A DNA stretch of 64,000 nucleotides from CAVPUA01 sp963708805 (GTDB lineage: Bacteria; Actinomycetota; Actinomycetes; Mycobacteriales; Jatrophihabitantaceae): positions 186,001 to 250,000 of the forward strand of contig CAVPUA010000003.1 in the NCBI GenBank assembly GCA_963708805.1. The letters are read 5' to 3'. Both the position numbers and the translations under genes were made by a program. The stretch's first letter is position 1; each line of letters opens with the position of its first letter. Positions 1 through 9,103 of the stretch are shown one piece after another. The notes beneath the pieces are model-generated. The model worked only from the letters and a program-made list of their open reading frames with translations, did no database searches and was not told the origin of the DNA.

Positions 1-40
1 TCGTCACGACGTCGACGTGGCCCGCCATGGCGGGTGCGCG

Positions 41-601
41 ATGACGCTCTGGCTCACCGCTCGCGGAGCTGGACTGGCCGCGCTCGTCCTGATGACGCTG
101 TCGATCACCGGCGGCGCCTTCGCGCACTCGATCAAGAAGCCGTCCACCCGGCTCGTGGTGCAGTACGTGCATCGCGCCGGAGCCTCCCTCGGTCTCGGCG
201 TGCTGCTTCTGCACATCGTGACGATCGTGGCCGACTCCTACGCCCACGTCGGCGTCACCGGCGCCGTCGTCCCGTTCACGTCGGGCTATCGAGCCACGTG
301 GGTCGGCCTCGGAACGATCGCGGCCTACACGTTCGTGACCGTCGCCGCGCTCGGGTTCGCCCGCGTACGCATCGCGGGCTCGGAGGTCGGCGCGGCGATC
401 TGGCGCAAGGTGCACGGTCTCGCCTACGGCGGCTGGGCCATCGCCCTGATCCACGGCTTCATGTCGGGCACCGACAGCTCGGTGACCTGGGTCCGTGGCC
501 TCTATCTCGTCTGCCTCGTCGCCGGGGGGGCCGCGATCGCATCCCGCCTGTCGACCCAAACGCCTTCTGTCAAACCGACTCGAGAGGTTGCCCACCGATG
601 A
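41..601 (+). CDS. Ferric-reductase-like transmembrane haem protein
   Basis: Integral membrane protein of about 186 residues with four or five hydrophobic helices. Paired histidines (VQYVHR with LLLHIV, and KVHGL with ALIHGF) have the spacing of bis-His haem b ligation in ferric-reductase-like membrane domains. There is no FAD or NAD domain, so a separate protein must supply electrons; I infer transmembrane electron transfer. ATG 41 is chosen over an in-frame GTG at 17, but the true start could lie outside the window. The stop overlaps the next ATG by 4 bp (ATGA), coupling it to the NuoF-like flavoprotein. The physiological electron acceptor cannot be read from the sequence. Confidence 0.7.
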   Translation: MTLWLTARGAGLAALVLMTLSITGGAFAHSIKKPSTRLVVQYVHRAGASLGLGVLLLHIVTIVADSYAHVGVTGAVVPFTSGYRATWVGLGTIAAYTFVTVAALGFARVRIAGSEVGAAIWRKVHGLAYGGWAIALIHGFMSGTDSSVTWVRGLYLVCLVAGGAAIASRLSTQTPSVKPTREVAHR

Positions 602-1812
602 CCGCCACGCTTCCCACCCCCACGCAGGCCCACGCCTGGTCGATCGGCACTCCGCGCCTGCTCGCCGGTCTGGACGTCTTCGGCACGCTCGACCTGCGCG
701 CGCACACCGCGACGCACGGGGCGCTGCCGGCGACCGACTTCGATCACCTGATGCGGCTGCTCGACCAGAGCGGCATCGCCGGACGCGGCGGTGGTGGCTT
801 CGAGCTGGCGACCAAGATCCGCTTGCTGGGCCGCAGGGGCAAGCACGTCGTGGTGAACGGCTGCGAGAGCGAGCCGGCCAGCGTCAAGGACCGCCTGTTG
901 CTGCGTCGCACCCCGCACCTGGTGATCGACGGCGCGGTCTCGGCCGCGCGGGCCGTGCACGCCCACCGGGTCAGCATCGCCGTCCACGACACCGAGGTCG
1001 CGGCCGCCGTGCGCCAGGCGCTCACCGAACGCAGCGACGGGGTCGACATCCGCGTGCGGCTCGTCGAAGGCGGCTTCGTCTCGGGCGAAGGGCACGCGGT
1101 GTTGCGTGCCATCGACGGCGGCCCGGCGCTGCCACCCGGACGGCGGGTGCACGCGACCGAATCCGGCGTGTTGATCAGCAACGCCGAGACGATGGCCCAA
1201 CTGGCCGTGCTGCTGCGGATGGGCGCCCACGCCTTCGCCGCCAGCGGCACCCGCGTCGAGCCGGGCACGACGTTGCTGTCGGTCAGTGGCGCGGTCGCTC
1301 GTCCGGGTGTGGTCGAGATTCCGATCGGGACGCCGCTGGGCATCGTGCTGCAGAACGTCGGCGCCGCGCCGGCGCAGGCGGTGGTCATCGGCGGCTACCA
1401 CGGCTCGTGGCACGCGCCGCTGCCCAACTTGATCTTGTCGCGGGCCGGTCTCGCCTCGGCGGGTGGCACGTTCGGGGCCGGGGTGCTGATCGTCCTCGAC
1501 GACCAGACCTGCGCGCTCGGCGAGCTCGCCCGCGTCACCCGCTGGCTGGCCAACCAATCGGCCAAGCAGTGCGGCCCGTGCCGGTTCGGCCTGCCCGCCC
1601 TGGCCGACGACGTCGAAACGATCTTGCGCGGTTCGCCGGCCGGCATCGCCGCCGCGTTCGCCCACGGGCGGGCCGTCACCGGACGCGGCGCCTGCGCGCA
1701 TCCCGACGGCTCGGCGCGCTTCGTCGGTTCGGCGCTGCACCTTCTGCGCGAAGAGACCGAACGTCATCTCGCCGGCGGCTGCGGCCGCCCCGTACTGGGC
1801 GAGCTCGCATGA
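598..1812 (+). CDS. NuoF/RnfC-like FMN- and SLBB-domain flavoprotein
   Basis: A 404-residue protein related to the NADH-binding subunit of complex I (NuoF). Near residues 55-100 it has the FMN/NADH site pattern GRGGGGF followed by VVNGCESEPASVKDR, then a RPGVVEIPIGTPLG stretch typical of SLBB domains. The C-terminal Fe-S motif reads SAKQCGPCRFG plus GACAHPDG, so the first of the four NuoF cysteines is replaced and only three remain; any cluster may be of 3Fe-4S type or absent. It is not part of a nuo operon but sits between a haem membrane protein and a small ferredoxin, both joined by ATGA overlaps. Role as an electron input module is inferred. Confidence 0.8.
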   Translation: MTATLPTPTQAHAWSIGTPRLLAGLDVFGTLDLRAHTATHGALPATDFDHLMRLLDQSGIAGRGGGGFELATKIRLLGRRGKHVVVNGCESEPASVKDRLLLRRTPHLVIDGAVSAARAVHAHRVSIAVHDTEVAAAVRQALTERSDGVDIRVRLVEGGFVSGEGHAVLRAIDGGPALPPGRRVHATESGVLISNAETMAQLAVLLRMGAHAFAASGTRVEPGTTLLSVSGAVARPGVVEIPIGTPLGIVLQNVGAAPAQAVVIGGYHGSWHAPLPNLILSRAGLASAGGTFGAGVLIVLDDQTCALGELARVTRWLANQSAKQCGPCRFGLPALADDVETILRGSPAGIAAAFAHGRAVTGRGACAHPDGSARFVGSALHLLREETERHLAGGCGRPVLGELA

Positions 1813-2015
1813 ACCTGGTCGTGAACTGGGAGCGCTGCAAGGGGCACGGCCTGTGCGCCGCCCTGCTCCCCGGACGCATCGCCCTGGACGAATGGGGCTT
1901 CCCGATCATCGCGTCGACGTCAGTCGAGGCCGGCGATCGGGACGTCCGCCGGGCCGTCGCGGCCTGCCCCGCCCTCGCTCTTCGCCTCGACCGCCGACCC
2001 GCACTGACTCGCTGA
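1809..2015 (+). CDS. Small ferredoxin, 3-Cys type
   Basis: A 68-residue ferredoxin. Cysteines occur as CKGHGLC near residue 10 and ACPALAL near residue 53, the C-x5-C...CP spacing of actinobacterial 3Fe-4S or 4Fe-4S ferredoxins that often serve cytochromes P450. No P450 lies in the window; the neighbours are the NuoF-like flavoprotein, whose stop overlaps this ATG, and the haem membrane protein, so electron transfer within this cassette is the simplest reading. The next gene begins two bases after the stop. Confidence 0.8.
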   Translation: MNLVVNWERCKGHGLCAALLPGRIALDEWGFPIIASTSVEAGDRDVRRAVAACPALALRLDRRPALTR

Positions 2016-2017
2016 CC

Positions 2018-3299
2018 ATGATCGGAGCGATTTCGCCCATGACTGCCCTGATGACCCGCCCGGAGACGGCCGGTGATCCGCCCCCGGTGATCGACGTCGA
2101 GATCGTCGTTCCTGTCTACAACGAGCAGGACGACCTCGGCCCGAGCGTCCGCCGGCTGCACGAGTACCTCGACCACGACTTCCCGTTCACGGCCATGATC
2201 ACCATCGCCGACAACGCGAGCACCGACGCGACCTGGGCCTGCGCCCTCGCAGCTGGCCGACGACCTGCCCGGCGTCCAGGCCGTGCACCTGGACGCCAAG
2301 GGACGCGGCCGCGCGCTGCACCAGGTGTGGAGCGCCAGCACCGCCCGGGTCGTCGCCTACATGGACGTCGATCTCTCGACCGACCTCAATGCGCTGTTGC
2401 CGCTGGTCGCTCCGCTGCTGTCCGGGCACAGCGACCTGGCGATCGGCAGCCGGCTGGCTCGCAGCTCGCGGGTCGTGCGCGGTCCGAAGCGGGAGTTCAT
2501 CTCACGCTCGTACAACTTGATCCTCAAGACAACCTTGCACGCCGGCTTCTCGGACGCGCAGTGCGGATTCAAGGCGATCCGTACCGACTGCGCTCGCGCC
2601 CTGCTCCCCCACGTCCACGACACCGCCTGGTTCTTCGACACCGAGCTACTGGTGCTGGCCGAGCGCAGTGGCCTACGGATCGCCGAGGTCCCGGTCGACT
2701 GGGTCGACGATCCCGACAGCCGCGTCGACATCATGACGACCGCACTCGCCGATCTGCGGGGAGTGGCCCGGGTCGGGCGTGCGCTCGTCCGTGGTGATCT
2801 TCCGGTACGCGAGCTGCGTCAGCAGTTCGGCCGCGAGCCGATCGTCAGCGCGGTGCCGGGCGTCTCGCCGTCCTTCGCCCGGCAGGCCGTCCGCTTCGGC
2901 GGCATCGGCGTACTGAGCACGCTGGCCTACCTGCTGTTGTTCGTGCTGTTCCGCGGCCCGCTCGGTGCGCAGGTCGCCAACTTCGCGGCCCTGCTGATCA
3001 CCGCCATCGCCAACACAGCCGCCAACCGCCGATTCACCTTCGGGGTACGCGGCGGCGGGGCAACCCGCCATCAAATGCAGGGATTGGTGGTTTTCGGACT
3101 CGGCCTCGCCGTCACCAGTGGATCACTGTTCGCGCTGTCGGCGCTGACGGCGCACCCGGCCCGCTGGGTCGAGCTCAGCGTCTTGATCGGGGCCAACCTG
3201 ATCGCCACCCTTCTTCGCTTCGTCCTCATGCGCGAGTGGGTCTTCGCGGCCCACCGCACCGATCGTGTCAACACCGACCAGATGGAGAACGCCCGATGA
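2018..3299 (+). CDS. GT2-GtrA fusion: polyprenyl-phosphate glycosyltransferase with flippase-like domain (frameshift)
   Basis: The N-terminal half is a family 2 transferase of the dolichol-phosphate-mannose synthase kind: VPVYNEQDDL, ADNASTDATW, the DVD metal motif in YMDVDLSTDL, GSRLARSSRV and DAQCGFKAIR. The C-terminal ~125 residues are a four-helix GtrA domain (RFGGIGVLSTLAY, NRRFTF). It probably loads a sugar on a lipid carrier and helps flip it for the two GT-C transferases that follow. The reading frame shifts once near 2247: CCCTCGCAGCTGG has one extra base relative to the expected Leu-Gln-Leu codons. ATG 2018 is used; ATG 2039 and 2051 are alternatives. It overlaps the next gene by 4 bp. 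Confidence 0.85.
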
Positions 3300-5403
3300 G
3301 CACCTACCTTCTCGACCCGCCGGCCGAGGCCGACTTCGTCCCGGAGCCGCCACCGGCGCGCCGGCGACCGGTCTGGGAACTGCCGTCACTGGCCGCGCTG
3401 TTGATCGGCACGGCGGTCCTGTACCTCTGGAACCTCAGCGCGTCGGGCAACGCCAACGACTTCTACGCCGCCGCCGTTCAGGCCGGCACCAAGAGCTGGA
3501 AGGCCTTCTTCTACGGCTCGTTCGACTCGTCCAACTTCATCACCGTCGACAAGCCGCCGGCCGCGCTCTGGCCGATGGAGATCTCCGGGCGGATCTTCGG
3601 CTTCAACTCGTGGTCGATGCTGGCCCCCGAAGCGCTCATGGGCGTCGGCACGGTCGCGCTGCTCTACTTCGCGGTCCGCCGCTGGTTCGGCCCGGCCGCC
3701 GCGCTCCTGGCCGGCGGCCTGCTGGCGACCACGCCGGTGGCCGCGTTGATGTTCCGCTTCAACAACCCGGACGCGATGATGGTCCTGCTGATCACCGCCG
3801 CCGCCTACTGCACCATGCGGGCCATCGAGAAGGCGTCGACGAAGTGGTTGATCATCACCGGTTTGATCATGGGCTTCTCGTTCCTGGCCAAGGGGCTGCA
3901 GCCGTTCACCGTGCTACCTGCTCTCGCGATCGCCTACCTCGTCGCTGCCCCGACCGGCCTCGGCCGGCGCATCTGGCAGTTGCTGGCCTCCGGCGTGGCG
4001 ATCGTCGTCGCCGCCGGCTGGTGGGTGCTGGCCGTGCAGCTCACACCGGCAGCCGATCGGCCCTACATCGGCGGCTCGACGAACAACAACGTGCTCGACC
4101 TGGCCTTCGGCTACAACGGCTTGAGCCGCCTCTCGGGTAGCCAGCAGGGCGGCAGCTTCAGCGGATCGACTGGTCTCGGCCGGCTGTTCAACTCGCTGAA
4201 CGGCAGCCAGATCGCCTGGTTGCTGCCGACGTCCTTGATCGCGATCGTGGCGCTGGTCGTGCTCGCGGGCAAGGCCGGTCGCACCGACCGGCTGCGCGCC
4301 GCGGTGATCATCTTCGGCGGTTGGCTGCTCGTCACCGCCGGCCTGCTCAGCTTCGCCGGTGGCGTGATCCACACGTACTACACGGTCGAGCTGGCTCCGG
4401 CGATCGGTGCTGTGGTCGGCATCGGGGCGGTCGGGCTCTGGCACCGTCGCGCCGACATCAACGCCCGGCTGGCCATGGCCATCGGCGTCGCGGTCACCGG
4501 CATCTGGACGTACGTCCTTCTCTCGCGGGCGTCGGGCTGGAACACCTGGCTCAACGACACCGAGCTGGCGCTGACGGCCATCGCGGTGATCGCCCTGCTC
4601 GTCCCGGCCTCACGCGTGGCGCGGATCGGCATCGTCGCGATCATCGCCAGCGTGCTCGCCCTCGGTGTCGGCCCGGCCGCGTACGCGGTGTCGACGGCCA
4701 ACACCCCGCACACCGGCAGCACGCCGTCCGCCGGCCCCACAGCCAGCGGTTCGAGCGGCGGCTTCGGCGGCGGCGCGCCGGGTGGTACGGTGGTGGCCGC
4801 GGCGGCTTCGGCGGGGGCGGCACGGGCGGCGGTTCCGGTCGCGCAGGCGGCACGGGTGGCGGCACGGGTGGCGGCACGCCCCCCAGCGGTGGCTTCGGGG
4901 GCGGCCCGGGCGGATCCACCACGGGCTCCGGCACGACCGGCTCAGGGACGACCGGCTCCGGCACCACCGGCTCCGGCCCGACCGAGTCGGCGGCCGGCGG
5001 TGCGCCCAGCGGCACGCGCCCGACGGGCACCGGTGGTGGTGCGGGCGGCGGCCAGACCGCGAACAGCGCGCTGACGGCGCTGTTGAAGGCGTCCACCACG
5101 AAGTGGGCGGCGGCCACCGTCGGTTCGCAGTCGGCCGCCCCGTACGAGTTGGCCAGCGGCAAGGCGATCATGGCGATCGGTGGCTTCACCGGCAGCGATC
5201 CGTCCATCACGCTGGCCCAGTTCGAGAAGCTGGTCGCGGCCGGTGAGATCCACTACTTCATCGGCGGCGGCAACTCCGGTGGCGGCCCGGGCGGCGGCAG
5301 CAGCTCGAACTCGGCGATCACCAGCTGGGTCGAGTCGCACTACACGGCGACGACCGTCGGCGGCACCACCGTCTACGACCTCACGAAGGCGGCGAGTTCA
5401 TGA
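3296..5403 (+). CDS. ArnT/YkcB-type GT-C glycosyltransferase, copy 1 (frameshift)
   Basis: About 700 residues. After a Pro-rich cytosolic start come roughly eleven membrane helices with the GT39/ArnT loop signature FITVDKPPAALW and the RFNNPDA motif. The C-terminal third is extracytoplasmic: a Gly/Ser/Thr-rich linker with GSGTTGSGTTGSG repeats, then a conserved globular end (SALTALLK...GEIHYFIGGG...VGGTTVYDL) found in actinobacterial YkcA/YkcB-like proteins. It likely transfers a polyprenyl-linked sugar to an envelope acceptor. A one-base deletion near 4788 (GGTACGGTGG, expected GGTACCGGTGG) breaks the frame inside the Gly-rich coding region, where errors are easy. It is paralogous to the next gene. 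Confidence 0.83.
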
Positions 5404-7484
5404 CCACCCTCGAACGACCGTCCGACGACGTCATCGCGAGTGGCCGAATTCCCGCCGAGTGGTCGCCCCCGAGCGACCACTCGCGCCCAGAACGGCCACT
5501 CGGCGCGAGGTGGGGGTGGGAGCGACTGACCTTCGCCGGGCTGCTGGCCGGGACGTCGATGCTCTACCTGATCGGACTGTCCAAGTCGGGCTGGGCCAAC
5601 CAGTTCTACGCGGCCGCTGTCCAGTCGGGCAGCAAGAGCTGGAAGTCGATGCTGTTCGGCTCGCTCGACGCGGGCAACTTCATCACCGTCGACAAGCCGC
5701 CCGCGTCGTTGTGGGTCATGGACGTCTCGGCGCGCATCTTCGGCGTCAACTCGTGGTCGATCTTGGTGCCGCAGGCAGTGGAGGGGGTCGCCGCGGTCGC
5801 GATCTTGTACCTCGCGGTCAAGCGGGTCTCGACGCACACCGCCGGCCTGCTCGCCGGCGCGGCACTGGCGACGACACCGGTCGCCGCGCTGATGTTCCGC
5901 TTCGACAACCCCGACGCGTTGCTCGTGCTGCTGATGACCGCCGCGGCGTACGCCACCGTGCGGGCCCTCGAGAAGGGCAGCGCCCGCTGGCTGGTGCTGG
6001 TCGGCACGCTGCTCGGGTTCGCCTTCCTGACCAAGATGCTGCAGGGGCTGCTCGTCGTCCCGGCGTTCGGCCTGGCCTACCTGGTCGCTGCGCCGATCGG
6101 CGTCTGGGCCCGTATCCGGCACACGCTCTACGCCCTCGGGGCGATGATCGTCGCGGCCGGCTGGTGGATCGCCCTCGTCGAGTTCTGGCCGGCCGGATCG
6201 CGTCCCTACATCGGCGGCACCAACACGAACTCGATCTTGGAGCTCACCTTCGGCTACAACGGGATCGGCCGGCTGACCGGAGCCGACAACAACGGCAACG
6301 TCAGCGGCGGGACCGGCGGCTTCTCGTCGTCCGAGACCGGCTGGACGCGGCTGTTCGGCTCCGACATGGGCACTCAGATCAGCTGGTTGTTGCCGGCCGC
6401 GCTGATCTCGATCGGCGCGTTGGTGTGGCTCACCTGGGGGCGCCCGCGCACCGACGCGGTACGCGCGAGCGTGATCGTCTGGGGTGGCTGGTTGCTCGTC
6501 ACCGGCATCGTGCTCAGCTTCGCGAGCGGCATCATCCATCCGTACTACACGGTGGCCCTGGCACCGGCAATCGCCGCGTGCGTCGGCCTGGGCGTCGGGT
6601 TGCTGTGGCAACGGCGAGACGACCTCGCCCGCTGGCTACTGGCCGCGATCGTCGCCGCGGGCGCTTTCTGGACGTTCCGCCTGCTCGGCCGCGCCAGCTG
6701 GCATCCTGAGCTGCGCTGGGTGGTCCTGATCGCCGGCGCGGTGGCCGTCGCTCTGGTCATGTTGCCCAATCGCGCCAGCAGGCGCATCACCTTCGTGGCG
6801 GTCCCGGCGATCGCGCTCGCGTTACTCGCCGGCCCGACGGCGTACGCGGTGCAGACCGCGTCGACCGCTCACTCCGGGGCGATCCCGTCGGCGGGTCCCT
6901 CGACCTCAGGCGGCTTCGGTGGCGGCGGCGGACGTCCGGGCGGCACCGGCGGTGGCACGCGCGGCGGCTTCGGCGGCGGCGGCGGCAGGGCGGGCCGGGC
7001 GGCACGACTGGTGGAACCACTGGGTCCACCAACCCCGCTACCGGCGGCTTCGGCGGCGGCACCCGTCCGACCGGCGGCGGCCAGACTGGTGGTCAGGGCG
7101 GCGGCGGCATGGGTGGACTCGGCGGCGCGACCACGGTCAGCTCGGCGTTGAAGTCGGCGCTCGAACGCCGACGCTTCGAAGTACGAGTGGGTGGCCGCGA
7201 CGACCGGCGACAACGAGGCCGCCTCGCTCGAACTGGGCACCGGCAACTCGGTGATGTCGCTCGGTGGCTACAACGGCACCGACCCGGCGATCACGCTGGC
7301 CGCGTTCGAGAAGCTGGTCCAGGCCGGCAAGATCCACTACTACGTGGCCGACTCCAGCGGGTTCATCGGCTCGACGAGCGCGCAGTCCTCGACGGCGTAC
7401 AAGATCCAGCAGTGGGTCGAGGCGAACTACACGGCCCAGACCGTCGGCGGCACGACGATCTACGACCTCACCGCCGCCAACTAG
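5400..7484 (+). CDS. ArnT/YkcB-type GT-C glycosyltransferase, copy 2 (two compensating frameshifts)
   Basis: Tandem paralogue of the preceding gene, about 694 residues: FITVDKPPASLW, RFDNPDA, about eleven helices, a Gly-rich linker and the same globular tail (AATTGDNEAASLELG...GKIHYYVADSS...GTTIYDL). The frame drops one base near 6975-6988 in a GGC repeat and regains one at 7162 (GCGCTCGAACGCC, one extra C), so both ends are in the same frame. Unusually, codons 13-37 are encoded by a family A palindromic repeat (5436-5509), giving a cytosolic stretch absent from the paralogue. Starts in an ATGA overlap. Donor and acceptor sugars cannot be predicted. Confidence 0.83.
5436..5509. repeat. Family A nested palindrome, copy A1 (inside a coding sequence)
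   Basis: Outer arms GAGTGGCCGA (from 5438) and CGGCCACTCGG (from 5493); inner arms GAGTGGTCGC (5457-5466) and GCGACCACTCGC (5473-5484). The same nested double-palindrome layout appears at A2-A4. This copy stays open in frame within the 5' part of the second GT-C gene. Confidence 0.85.
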
Positions 7485-7487
7485 CAA

Positions 7488-7559
7488 CGCGAGTGGCCGA
7501 TGTGAGCGCGAGTGGCCGCGATTTGGCGGCCACTGGCGCCAATATCGGCCACTCGGCGC
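7488..7559. repeat. Family A nested palindrome, copy A2
   Basis: Located between convergent genes ending at 7484 (+) and 7592 (-). Arms: GCGAGTGGCCGA, GCGAGTGGCCGCG, GCGGCCACTGGCGCC, CGGCCACTCGG. The third arm contains TGGCGCCAAT, which resembles family B arms, so this copy looks like an A/B mosaic. It could form a cruciform or a bidirectional terminator-like hairpin. Confidence 0.85.
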
Positions 7560-7591
7560 AAGGGGCGCGGGGGCAAACCAATCGACGCCGA

Positions 7592-8101
7592 TCAGCGCAG
7601 GATCTCGACCAGCAGCACCCAGGCATTGACGAGCGAGCCCGCGAAGCCGGCGATCAGCCCGGCGACCAGCCAGTAGAGGCCACCGCCACTGCCGGCCATC
7701 ACGCTGGCCCCGCCGATCACGGCCGGCAACGCGGCCGCGGCCGAGATGATCGCGGGCAAGAACCTCAGCGGCAATGGTTGCTGGGTGTTCCAGGTCCGGC
7801 GCGACCAGCTGATCGCGAAGCCGATGAGGACGCAAGCGCCCAGGATCCACAGTTCGGTGCCAAGAGCGTTGCGCGACTGGCCGGGGACGAGCACCAAGAT
7901 CGACTCGAGCAGCACCAACCCGAGCATGGCGACGGTCTCGCCAGCGCGACCGGGCAGGCTCGGCCCGGCGAGTATGCGAGCGAGGTTGATCGACACCGCG
8001 ACGAAGATGAGACCCGCGAGGGCCGCCGACGCACCCGCCACCGCGACGAACAGGTCGTGCCACTGATCGGGGTCGTAGGCGATGGAGGGGGCCGCGATCA
8101 C
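7592..8101 (-). CDS. Small four-helix membrane protein of unknown function
   Basis: A 169-residue protein I do not recognise by name. It has four hydrophobic segments (AALAGLIFVAVSINLARIL, TVAMLGLVLLESILVLV, LWILGACVLIGFAISW, and a C-terminal pair around GGLYWLVAGLIAGF) and a basic SWSRRTWNTQQ loop. The pattern resembles small uncharacterised actinobacterial modulator-type membrane proteins. It lies 10 bp downstream of ccsB on the same strand, so it may be read with the cytochrome assembly genes, but nothing in the protein ties it to haem handling. Confidence 0.6.
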   Translation of the reverse strand: MIAAPSIAYDPDQWHDLFVAVAGASAALAGLIFVAVSINLARILAGPSLPGRAGETVAMLGLVLLESILVLVPGQSRNALGTELWILGACVLIGFAISWSRRTWNTQQPLPLRFLPAIISAAAALPAVIGGASVMAGSGGGLYWLVAGLIAGFAGSLVNAWVLLVEILR

Positions 8102-8111
8102 ACCGCCGAAC

Positions 8112-9101
8112 TTAGTTCAGGCCGGCGTACGAATGCAGTCCTGAGATCACGATGTTGACGACGAAGAAGTTGAAGGTCATGGCCCCGAAGCCGAGCAGGT
8201 TCACCCACGGCGCCCACTGCTTGAGCCCGGCCGTCGCGCGAGTGTGCAGGTACGCCGCGTAGATCACCCAGGCGATGAACGCCCAGGTCTCCTTCGGGTC
8301 CCAGCCCCAGTAGCGTCCCCAGGCCGCCTCGGCCCAGATCGCACCGCAGATGATGCCGAACGTGTAGATCGGGAAGGCGAACGCCGCCAGCCGGTAGGCG
8401 ACCTTGTCGAGCGTCGCCGGTGCGGTGAGCTTGGGCCCGATGATCCCCGAGAACCGCGTCGAGCCACCCACTGCGACCTGCGAGTCGTACCGGCGCCGGA
8501 TCAGGAACAGGATCGTCAGCACCGAGCTCGTCATCAGGATGCCCTCGGACGACGCGGCCGCCGTCACGTGGATCGCCAGCCAGTACGACTGCAGCGCGGG
8601 GACGAGCGGCGATGCCTGCGAGTAGAGCACCGTCCCGGCCAGGAACATCACCAGGACGACGGGGAACATCACGAACAGGCCGAGGTAGCGGATCTGCGGC
8701 ATCCGGGCCATGCCGACCAGGAAGGCGATCACGGCGATCACGCCCACCACGGACGCGAACTCGTACATGTTGCACCACGGCACCTCGTCCACGGCGATTC
8801 CGCGGACGGCGATGGACGACAGGTGGATCAGGGCGCCGATCACGGTGATGGCGACGGCGGCGCGGCCGAACCGATCGGCCGCCGTGCCGCGCGAAGTCGT
8901 GACCGGAGCCTGGTCGTCGGGCGGCAGACCGATCGGAGCGCCGGCGCCCACCAGCTCGCGGGCCGGCAAGCTCGCGCCGACCCGTCCCCGCCGGCCGAAG
9001 GCGTACTCGCCGGCGTAGCCGATCATGGCGACGGCGTAGGTCGCGATCGCGGTGGTGAAGAGGGCGTCGGACAGGTGCGCCATTCCATCATTGACGGCCA
9101 C
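8112..9101 (-). CDS. ccsB: Cytochrome c biogenesis protein CcsB (ResC), system II haem handling
   Basis: A 329-residue polytopic membrane protein of the CcsA/CcsB haem-handling family. The WWD-type signature is WAEAAWGRYWGWDPKETWAFIAW, quoted here in two parts: WAEAAWGRYWGWD followed by PKETWAF; flanking histidines (LIHLSS, AIHVTAAASSEG, YLHTRA) are expected haem ligands. With ResB it exports haem and attaches it to apocytochrome c outside the membrane. GTG 9101 is chosen because AAGGAG sits 7 nt upstream and the resB stop lies immediately before; an ATG at 9083 is the alternative. It is the last conserved gene of the resA-ccdA-resB-ccsB set. Confidence 0.9.
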   Translation of the reverse strand: MAVNDGMAHLSDALFTTAIATYAVAMIGYAGEYAFGRRGRVGASLPARELVGAGAPIGLPPDDQAPVTTSRGTAADRFGRAAVAITVIGALIHLSSIAVRGIAVDEVPWCNMYEFASVVGVIAVIAFLVGMARMPQIRYLGLFVMFPVVLVMFLAGTVLYSQASPLVPALQSYWLAIHVTAAASSEGILMTSSVLTILFLIRRRYDSQVAVGGSTRFSGIIGPKLTAPATLDKVAYRLAAFAFPIYTFGIICGAIWAEAAWGRYWGWDPKETWAFIAWVIYAAYLHTRATAGLKQWAPWVNLLGFGAMTFNFFVVNIVISGLHSYAGLN

Positions 9102-9103
9102 GC

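Noticed and set aside
4780..5060. DNA repeat array or CRISPR in the Gly-rich coding stretch
   Set aside because: The GGC/ACC/GGC periodicity is explained by Gly-Ser-Thr codons of a linker that is in frame with the conserved C-terminal module.
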